Shown here: positions 1 through 5,589 of the stretch, piece after piece
Layout of the letters: each line of letters begins with the position of its first letter
Numbering within the stretch: the stretch's first letter is position 1
Assembly (NCBI GenBank): GCA_026994095.1
Contig: JALWRU010000252.1
Coordinates: 1-5,589, forward strand
Direction of reading: 5' to 3'
Length of the DNA stretch: 5,589 nt
From: Nitrospira sp.
GTDB lineage: Bacteria > Nitrospirota > JACRHL01
The notes under the pieces: generated by a model
Database searches by the model: none
Seen by the model: only the letters and a program-made list of their open reading frames with translations
Told to the model about the DNA's origin: nothing
Translations under genes and position numbers: made by a program

Positions 1-726
1 GACGTTGGGCATCCACCACCAGACCAGCACCAGACCTGCGGCAAACGGCAGATAGGGCCATGCCACATTCAGCGCCTGTCGGGCCGAGCGAACCGGCTTG
101 TGGGGAACCCACAGCAGGTCCAGCAATACCACCAGCGCCGGGACTACCAGCGCAGTCTCTTTACTTACCAACGCCGCCGCCAGCGCCAGCAGGTGCAGCA
201 GATACCACCCACCACGGGCCGCCACCCCTTGCGCCAGCCGTAGCCGCACAAACAGCCAAAGGGACAGCACCACAAACAGACCACACAACACCGCCGAGCG
301 GGCAGTCAGGTAATGAACCGCCTCCACGTTGAACGGCAATACCGCGAACAGCGCCGCCGTGCCCCAGGGCACCCCGGGCGGCAAACTCTTGAGACGTCGG
401 CTGCACAGGCTCAACAGGCTGTACAGCCCCAGGACCGTCAGCAGATGCAGCATGACCTGGGTCAGCTTGAACACCGTCACACTGCCACCCATGCTGACAT
501 TGGCAGCGTTGAGCCAGGTGACCAGTGGCCGGTAGTGGTCGGTGGAGACCGATGAATAGGTGGTGTGGTCGGTAAAAAAGCGGGTCCAGTTGGCCAATCC
601 CCGCTGGACCTCCGGGTTCATGACAATGTAGACCACGTCGTCGAATACAAACTCGCCGGACAGATTCCAGGCGTGGGCAGCAATGGTGACTACCGCAAGT
701 GCGACCATCCCACGCAGTAATCTCAT
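1..726 (-). CDS. Second TMTC-like GT-C glycosyltransferase, paralog of the upstream gene (3' truncated by window)
   Basis: An open frame of 242 codons runs from the ATG at 726-724 off the left edge, with no stop. The protein starts MRLLRGMVALAVV, a short basic head followed by a membrane helix, and then aligns collinearly with the neighbouring 700-residue protein. Shared blocks are FVFDDVVYI (acidic pair D29-D30), RFFTD, HYRPLV, NVSMG, FKLTQ, PFNVEAVHYLTARSA and SKET at 188-191. About half the residues look identical in the first periplasmic loop, so this is an old tandem duplication. The likely catalytic acidic pair is intact, so it is probably active with its own substrate or linkage. It lacks the longer polar N-terminal extension of its neighbour. 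The start is set by an ATGA overlap with the preceding stop, and no Shine-Dalgarno is evident, so translation probably depends on re-initiation. Whether it also carries a TPR tail cannot be seen. Confidence 0.85.
   Translation of the reverse strand, partial: MRLLRGMVALAVVTIAAHAWNLSGEFVFDDVVYIVMNPEVQRGLANWTRFFTDHTTYSSVSTDHYRPLVTWLNAANVSMGGSVTVFKLTQVMLHLLTVLGLYSLLSLCSRRLKSLPPGVPWGTAALFAVLPFNVEAVHYLTARSAVLCGLFVVLSLWLFVRLRLAQGVAARGGWYLLHLLALAAALVSKETALVVPALVVLLDLLWVPHKPVRSARQALNVAWPYLPFAAGLVLVWWWMPNV
723..726 (-). other. ATGA stop/start overlap (translational coupling)
   Basis: On the minus strand the TGA of the 700-residue protein (725-723) shares two bases with the ATG of the paralog (726-724). 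The preceding bases, which encode the C-terminus TISTP, contain no recognisable Shine-Dalgarno. Such overlaps commonly mean that the second gene is translated by terminating ribosomes, giving linked output of the two glycosyltransferases. The overlap is seen directly; the coupling is inferred. Confidence 0.8.
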
Positions 727-2825
727 GGGGTCGAGATGGTCAAACCGGCCAGACGGGTGCGCGCCTCGGCCACCCGTTCGGCCCACTCCGGCATGTTGCC
801 AGCCCGCTCAATAAACCGCCGGTACTGCTCCGTCGCTGCCGCCGTTTGACCGTCCTGACGCAGGGCTTCGGCCCACAAAAAACGGGCATCTTCTGACCGA
901 TAAAAACGCTTGGTAGCCACTGCAAATAATTCCGCCGCCCGCTGGTATTCACCCGCCGCCAACCACGCCAGCCCCTTGCCCTGCCAGTATTCGTAGGACC
1001 GTGGATCGCCTTCGATCAAGCGATCATAGGCGGCCACCGCATCGTCGTAACGGCCCGCTGCATAGTACAGATTGGCCTGTTGCAATTGCGCCTCGTTCCA
1101 GTCCGGTCGCTTTTCCAGCACCAACGCCAGTTCAACCTCGGCCTCAGACAGCCGACCCAGACGGCGGTACACGCTGGCCAAAGACAGATGAAAATCCAGC
1201 GCCTTTTGCGGCCACACGGTCAAGGCACGGGTATAGACCGGGATTAACGATTCCAGCCGTTGATTGCGCTCTAAAAAAAGCACCAGACTGCTGAAGGTCG
1301 AGCGGTTGGTAAGGCGGGTCATCCAGCCGGTCTTATAGGATTTTTCCGCCGCGTCGTACAACTCCAGCTTTTCAAAATAGTGGCCCAGCACCGACCAGTT
1401 TGACGACCAGGCAGGGTCTAGCCGAAGTGCCTGCTGCATGTGCTCGGCGGCCTTACGATACTCGCCCCGGTCGTCGTAAAAAGTCGACAGGCGGGTATAG
1501 GCGCGGGCGCTGTCCGGCACCACCGTCAACGCGTGGGTCCAGAGGGTTCGCTCGTCCGCCCAGACCCGCTGATGGGTCATGGTAATGGCCAGGTGACAGA
1601 CCAGCACCACGCCCACCGCCAGTCCCGCAAGGCGTCGCTGATCCGGGGCCGTAGGCCACCACCGAATCACCAGCCAACAGGCCACCATCACGATGCCAAA
1701 GCTGGAGGAAAAGCCCCGGTTTTCCTGCAAGATCTCGTACAGGTGCACAAAGGTGGAGGGGGCGATCAGCAGGCAGTACCAGCCCAGCCCAAAAGCCACC
1801 AACGGTGCCCGCCGCCAGCAGAAAAACAGCACCGCCACCAGCAGTACCATCAAGATCATTGCAGTCACCGAGGCCGTGTCAGATAGCTGCCCCTTGTCGG
1901 TGATGGCGTGGGTGATGCTCAGGTTGGTGGGAATCACCATCAGGCGGATATTTTCAACCAACGCCTGAAAGGCCGCTCCGGTGCGGCCCGAAGAACCAAA
2001 CACCGTATGCAAATGCTGGTTGACCATCTGCAGGGCTGGCATCTTCCACCAGGCCAGTACTCCGCCAATCACATAGGGTGTGTAGGGCCACCACACCTTG
2101 AGGGACCAGACCGAGCGGCCCACCCAGGGGCGAATCAACACCAGATCGGTCATCAATACCACCAGCGGCAGGGCGACACCGGTCTCCTTGGAGGTGGCTG
2201 CCGCCGCCAGGCTGACCAGATGCAAGAGCAAAAACCCGCCCGCATGAAGCGGCGATTTGGCCCGTCTGAACTGGGCAAAACAACCGATCGACAGTACCGC
2301 AAACAACCCACACATGAGCGACGAGCGCGCTGTCAAATAATGGGCCACCTCTACATTGAACGGCAACGCCACTACCACCCCGGCTGCCGCCCAAGGCAAG
2401 GCTGAGGGAATGGCCTGTTCCGCCACTGGACCGGCGCTGCGCAAGCGGCCCAACATCCAGGCGAAACCAAGGCCGGTCAGGTACAACAGCAGAATCTGGG
2501 TGAGTTTGAACCCCAGCGGGCCCCACCCCATCGACACATTCACTGCATAGCTGACTGCCACCAGCGGGCGGTAGTGAGCCGTGCGTTCTGCCGACCCGTA
2601 GGTACGCCCATCGGTAAAGAACCGGGGCCAGTCAGCAACCCCATCCTGAACGGCGTGGTTGTTAACGATGTACATGACATCGTCGTACACATAATCGCCG
2701 GTCAGATCCCAACTATGGACCGACAGCGTGAGCAGCAGCAACAGTAGCGGTGCCAACCACCGGCGATCTACAAGGCGAACAGGCTGAGTGGGGGGTGAGT
2801 CGTTGCGGGAAGGAACGTCAGACAT
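723..2825 (-). CDS. TMTC-like GT-C membrane glycosyltransferase with C-terminal TPRs
   Basis: This 700-residue protein is probably an inner-membrane glycosyltransferase of the GT-C fold, which transfers sugar from a polyprenyl-phosphate donor on the periplasmic side. About 11 hydrophobic segments are seen (near 23-39, 104-126, 142-158, 167-185, 195-210, 216-231, 247-260, 319-337, 340-358, 374-389, 398-414). Basic clusters (GRLRS, RRAK, RPWVGRS, WRRAP, DQRR) fall on the inside loops, so the N-terminus is cytoplasmic and the TPR tail periplasmic. The first periplasmic loop holds the acidic pair D48-D49 in YVYDDVMYI, then HYRPL at 84-88; later come PFNVEVAHYLTARSS, SKET at 212-215 and ENRGFSS near 368. 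These are the landmarks of TMTC/DUF1736-type proteins, which attach O-mannose to proteins in eukaryotes. Residues 439-672 carry about six TPRs. The ATG has only a weak GAG upstream, and a 5-base gap to the previous gene suggests coupling. The family call is good; sugar and acceptor are unknown. Confidence 0.85.
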   Translation of the reverse strand: MSDVPSRNDSPPTQPVRLVDRRWLAPLLLLLLTLSVHSWDLTGDYVYDDVMYIVNNHAVQDGVADWPRFFTDGRTYGSAERTAHYRPLVAVSYAVNVSMGWGPLGFKLTQILLLYLTGLGFAWMLGRLRSAGPVAEQAIPSALPWAAAGVVVALPFNVEVAHYLTARSSLMCGLFAVLSIGCFAQFRRAKSPLHAGGFLLLHLVSLAAAATSKETGVALPLVVLMTDLVLIRPWVGRSVWSLKVWWPYTPYVIGGVLAWWKMPALQMVNQHLHTVFGSSGRTGAAFQALVENIRLMVIPTNLSITHAITDKGQLSDTASVTAMILMVLLVAVLFFCWRRAPLVAFGLGWYCLLIAPSTFVHLYEILQENRGFSSSFGIVMVACWLVIRWWPTAPDQRRLAGLAVGVVLVCHLAITMTHQRVWADERTLWTHALTVVPDSARAYTRLSTFYDDRGEYRKAAEHMQQALRLDPAWSSNWSVLGHYFEKLELYDAAEKSYKTGWMTRLTNRSTFSSLVLFLERNQRLESLIPVYTRALTVWPQKALDFHLSLASVYRRLGRLSEAEVELALVLEKRPDWNEAQLQQANLYYAAGRYDDAVAAYDRLIEGDPRSYEYWQGKGLAWLAAGEYQRAAELFAVATKRFYRSEDARFLWAEALRQDGQTAAATEQYRRFIERAGNMPEWAERVAEARTRLAGLTISTP

Positions 2826-2830
2826 TGCAC
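2826..2830 (-). other. 5-base intergenic junction between barrel gene and glycosyltransferase
   Basis: Only GTGCA separates the TGA of the barrel gene (2833-2831) from the ATG of the next gene (2825-2823). A weak GAG formed across the stop codon is the only ribosome-binding candidate. There is no room for a promoter or terminator, so both genes are expected on one transcript. Confidence 0.8.
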
Positions 2831-5589
2831 TCAGAACGAATGGGTCATACGAAGGCTGGCAGTGGACCGCTTGTTGATATTCTCCTGCACCACCTGATTG
2901 GTCAGCACATCCTGAATATCGGTAGGTACATCCACACTGGCGCGGGATTGCAACTGGCCCAACGACACCACAAACGAGGTTTTATTGGAGGGCCGATAGG
3001 TGAAATTAAGCGTAAACGAGAATGAGCTCTGCTGCTGATCCGACAAGAACGGGCGTGGTACCACTCCGTCGGCCCCCGCAGGAGGACGCTGGACCACCCC
3101 GCTCAAATCGGTCACTGACACACTTCCCCCCAACGTGCCTACCACCTTGGGATACACCGGGAAGGTCAGCCGGGCAGAAGTACCAACGGTAGTGGAGTCG
3201 ATGAGTTCCACTGGCCCCGTCACGGTCAGCCGGTTGGTCGGGCGTGAATCGGTACTCTCAGTCACAAAATAACTGCCGTTGATGTTCCATCGTTTAGGCA
3301 AAATAATCGACAGTCCACCACTGTAGGTAAAATCGGTCCGTTCTGAATCCCGGTTGCGTGCTGCAACATCAGTCACCCGGTCCGAATACCGCACGGAGCC
3401 ATTGATCAACGCCCACTTCACCCAGGGGCGCACAGCGTGAGCGGCGTTGGCAGTGAGCGATCCACGCAACGAGTTGTTTGCACGGTTGGTGAACGATACC
3501 ACCTCTGAACGGCTGTAGCTAACCGTCAGGGTCCGGGGATACCGCCAGCGGCTGCTCACCGTACCGCTGAAGGTAGTGGTTTTCGAACTCTTGCCCCGCT
3601 GGGTACGTACCCAGGCGTACGATGCACGACCGCTCAATGTCAGCGGCGGAATGATGATCCAACCAGGCAGACGGATGGTGGGCGCCAACGATAAATTATT
3701 GCTCTGCACATAGGTTTGAAACGTGTAGTGCAACCGGTGACTGGTGCTGAACGATAAATCCAGATTGAGTCGTGGACTGCGATAAGCACCAAATGACAGG
3801 GCGATGGCTGTCTGACTGGAGGTCCCGGATACCGGGTCGGACGACGAGTTGTTGGCGTTGGAGTTATAATCCAGCACGGTTTGGGAGATGGTGCCTGACA
3901 CCCGTTTAGGTTTTTTTAACAGGCGGGTGGCCTGTGCTACCCAATCGCTGTCCTCGGCACCGGCAATATCGATCACCCGACGGTACCAATCTTGTGGGGA
4001 GGTATACCGTGGTGCGGCAATTTCAGTCGTCAACAGATCCAGCGCCACGCTTGCGGCACCATCATCCTCCAACGACAACACCGACACCCCACCAGCTCCG
4101 GAAGAATCTGAATCCCCCGCCTTTGAATTGACGACCGTGGCCGGGTTGACAGGAACATCCACAACCAGCGCCTCGGCAATGGCCTCGCTTACCGACTGGG
4201 TCGCCACCAGGTCTGGCGAAACCACCTTGATCACCTGATTTTGCGGCATCAAGCGCGCAATATTACCTCGTTCAATCAATACTGCCGGGGTCTCTTTTTG
4301 GGTGGACAGATACCAGTCAATCACCGCAGCAGACTCCGATAACCGGTCGGCTTTTCGTAGCGCGGCGGTTAACGTCAACAGCGCCAGTTCGTCATCTGGA
4401 TGATCCCGTAAAAAAATGGCCAGGGTCTCAAGTGACTGGGACACCTTGCCACGTTCGTTCTGTAGCTGAGACAGCACATCAACTGCTAAAAAAAGATCTG
4501 GCTTAAGCTCCAATACCCGAGCAAAATATTTCTCGGCCTCATCATTGTATCCGAGCGTACGGTCCACCTGCGCAATATCAAAATAAAATCGGTAATCGTC
4601 TTGGTAAAGCGTGGTCCCAAGTAACAACAGGGAACGAGCCTCGGCAGGCTTACCCTTTTGCATCATCAGCTCACCAAGACGCACAAGAATTGAACGGCTT
4701 TTTGGGCGTCTTTTTTGGGCCAGCAACAGCGATTTCTCAGCAAGCTCTAAATCATCGAAATCAGCGGCGGCAGCGTTGGCAATAAAGAGGTAAGCAGTTG
4801 CCTTTTCGGCATTATCTGCGCGCCCCATCACCACTGGTAAACGCCGCTTCGCCTCAGCCACCTCCGGTTCATTGGAGCCGTACTTGATTGCCAACCGAAA
4901 CGAGTCAACAGCATCCTGATGCAGTTTTGTGGCTGAATAAAAAAGCCCCAGACGGAAGTGGCTCTGCATGTGATCAGGCTTTATGCTTACCGCCTTACGA
5001 AAGGCTTTAAATGCCTCCTTTAAGTTTCCAAGCTCCACGTGAATAACACCCGAATTATACCAATAATATGGATTACTTGGATCTATCTCAATGGCCTTTT
5101 TAAAAAGGCGACTTGCCTCCTTGTAATTTTTTTCACGGGCAAATTTGCTCGCATCAAGAAACGCCTTCCTGGCCTGCAACGTCCCCTTAAAAGCACTAAG
5201 AGCACTGTCAACTTTAAGAATGTTTGACTCGGCCAGAGCAGCATATTTACCCCCTTTCGGGGCCCATTTTTTTAGCGCAACATAGTCTTTGTACGCCTCT
5301 TCATATTGACCACTACCTACGTGGATCTGCCCCAACCCGGCATGGCTCAAATAATGGGTTTCATCCAGCCGCACCGCCTCTCTCAGCTCATTTTCTGCCT
5401 GGCCCGTATCCCCATCACGCTGATATACCGAAGCAAGGTTGTAGTGCGCCAATACGTTCTCGGGGACCAGCGAGATCACTTCCTGCAGAGAGTCTTTAGC
5501 CAGCGCTAAATCACCATCGGCCAACGCCTTCAAACCAACCTTCAATAAACTCTTCACCTTGCGCGCAGCAGCAGGGTTGCTGCCATATA
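2831..5589 (-). CDS. TPR-repeat outer-membrane beta-barrel protein (5' end beyond window)
   Basis: Residues are numbered from a GTG at 5557. TPR-like helical pairs fill residues 1-430, clearest at 36-69, 130-160, 164-196 and 323-353, with motifs such as YWYNSGVIHVELGNLKEAF. Residues 440-545 form a low-complexity linker containing DSDSSGAGG. From about 552 to 908 the chain alternates polar and apolar residues in some 14-16 amphipathic strands. It ends LRMTHSF, with hydrophobic residues at every second place and a terminal Phe, the usual BAM-recognised signature. This N-terminal TPR plus C-terminal barrel plan is known from PgaA (polysaccharide export), Slam (lipoprotein surface display) and BcsC, but I cannot assign it to any of them. 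The frame stays open to the right edge, the GTG has no good Shine-Dalgarno, and no signal peptide is present, so the true start and export signal probably lie outside the window. It is the first visible gene of the operon; its TGA is 5 bases before the next ATG. The architecture is confident; the function is not. Confidence 0.88.
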   Translation of the reverse strand, partial: YGSNPAAARKVKSLLKVGLKALADGDLALAKDSLQEVISLVPENVLAHYNLASVYQRDGDTGQAENELREAVRLDETHYLSHAGLGQIHVGSGQYEEAYKDYVALKKWAPKGGKYAALAESNILKVDSALSAFKGTLQARKAFLDASKFAREKNYKEASRLFKKAIEIDPSNPYYWYNSGVIHVELGNLKEAFKAFRKAVSIKPDHMQSHFRLGLFYSATKLHQDAVDSFRLAIKYGSNEPEVAEAKRRLPVVMGRADNAEKATAYLFIANAAAADFDDLELAEKSLLLAQKRRPKSRSILVRLGELMMQKGKPAEARSLLLLGTTLYQDDYRFYFDIAQVDRTLGYNDEAEKYFARVLELKPDLFLAVDVLSQLQNERGKVSQSLETLAIFLRDHPDDELALLTLTAALRKADRLSESAAVIDWYLSTQKETPAVLIERGNIARLMPQNQVIKVVSPDLVATQSVSEAIAEALVVDVPVNPATVVNSKAGDSDSSGAGGVSVLSLEDDGAASVALDLLTTEIAAPRYTSPQDWYRRVIDIAGAEDSDWVAQATRLLKKPKRVSGTISQTVLDYNSNANNSSSDPVSGTSSQTAIALSFGAYRSPRLNLDLSFSTSHRLHYTFQTYVQSNNLSLAPTIRLPGWIIIPPLTLSGRASYAWVRTQRGKSSKTTTFSGTVSSRWRYPRTLTVSYSRSEVVSFTNRANNSLRGSLTANAAHAVRPWVKWALINGSVRYSDRVTDVAARNRDSERTDFTYSGGLSIILPKRWNINGSYFVTESTDSRPTNRLTVTGPVELIDSTTVGTSARLTFPVYPKVVGTLGGSVSVTDLSGVVQRPPAGADGVVPRPFLSDQQQSSFSFTLNFTYRPSNKTSFVVSLGQLQSRASVDVPTDIQDVLTNQVVQENINKRSTASLRMTHSF
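3911..3917 (-). other. Candidate -1 slippery heptamer at the linker/barrel junction
   Basis: The coding strand reads TTA AAA AAA CCT TAA-like in phase: codons 547-549 of the barrel gene are TTA AAA AAA, which contain the heptamer A AAA AAA in the X XXY YYZ frame. A -1 slip gives ACC then TAA, stopping two codons later and just before the barrel. A weak 4-bp stem (GGTG with CACC, loop TCAGG) lies about 8 bases downstream at 3902-3890. The logic resembles dnaX, where slippage yields a shortened product, but the stem is poor and chance is a real alternative. Confidence 0.2.
5094..5109. repeat. 16-bp perfect palindrome inside the TPR coding region
   Basis: GCCTTTTTAAAAAGGC reads the same on both strands. 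It encodes part of a TPR helix (LFKKA, about residues 151-155), so codon choice could explain it. No second copy is seen, and as a coding-region site it may have no role. The sequence is certain; any function is not. Confidence 0.6.

Noticed and set aside
60..555. Plus-strand open frames of 68-90 codons near the left edge
   Set aside because: They are Pro/Ala/Gln-rich low-complexity translations antisense to the truncated paralog, which aligns well with its neighbour in the minus frame.
723..726. Possibility that the two glycosyltransferase frames are one gene broken by a frameshift
   Set aside because: The second frame restarts with its own basic N-terminus, first membrane helix and first-loop motifs, and the first ends after a complete TPR tail. 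These are two separate proteins.
1954..2526. 190-codon minus-strand open frame within the glycosyltransferase gene
   Set aside because: It is an alternate-frame shadow inside the 700-residue protein, whose frame carries all the membrane and catalytic-loop signals.
1001..2550. Several plus-strand open frames of 60-165 codons opposite the glycosyltransferase gene
   Set aside because: They are antisense shadows in GC-rich sequence: rich in Arg, Pro, His and Gln, overlapping one another, without family motifs, and opposite a gene with clear motifs and topology.
1..2825. Recent duplication or assembly artefact giving a repeated segment
   Set aside because: Matching stretches such as 308-360 and 2335-2390 are similar but carry many scattered differences, and the N-termini differ in length, so the duplication is old and real.
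5250..5273. Terminator-like pattern on the plus strand: CCCC, TTTC loop, GGGG, then a T7 run
   Set aside because: It lies inside the minus-strand TPR coding region, there is no plus-strand gene to terminate, the stem is only 4 bp, and a CCCA spacer separates it from the T run. Pro/Lys/Gly codons explain it.
5554..5586. ATG at 5586-5584 (minus) as a start for the barrel gene or a leader peptide
   Set aside because: It is out of frame with the barrel gene and gives only a ten-residue peptide (MAATLLLRAR) before a stop. There is no further support.

Overview
The window is coding almost end to end, and every supportable gene lies on the minus strand, so transcription runs from right to left. The base composition (GC-rich overall, with a clearly AT-richer stretch near the right end) and an outer-membrane barrel ending in phenylalanine point to a Gram-negative, proteobacterium-like organism. 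I cannot place it more precisely. No RNA genes, mobile elements, CRISPR arrays or promoters are visible, and no non-coding gap exceeds 5 bases.

Layout in the direction of transcription: (1) 5589 to 2831, a large protein with N-terminal TPR repeats, a Ser/Asp/Val-rich linker and a C-terminal beta-barrel; its 5' end runs off the window. (2) 2825 to 723, a 700-residue inner-membrane protein with about 11 membrane helices followed by periplasmic TPRs. It resembles TMTC-type GT-C glycosyltransferases. (3) 726 to 1, the first 242 residues of a diverged paralog of gene 2, cut by the left edge. Genes 1 and 2 are separated by 5 bases. Genes 2 and 3 overlap in an ATGA stop/start. This is a tightly packed operon, probably translationally coupled.

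Working model (inference): two tandem, non-identical periplasm-facing glycosyltransferases, which in this superfamily use lipid-linked sugars, are made together with an outer-membrane TPR/barrel protein of the general PgaA, Slam or BcsC architecture. That combination suggests a surface glycosylation or glycan/protein export cassette in which periplasmic TPR domains from both membranes could meet substrate or each other. No substrate can be read from the sequence.

Other points of interest: seven-base A or T runs recur six times in coding sequence, all in phases that form -1 slippery heptamers. One sits exactly at the linker/barrel junction with a -1 stop right behind it. There is also a marked composition change within the barrel gene and a 16-bp perfect palindrome inside its TPR region.
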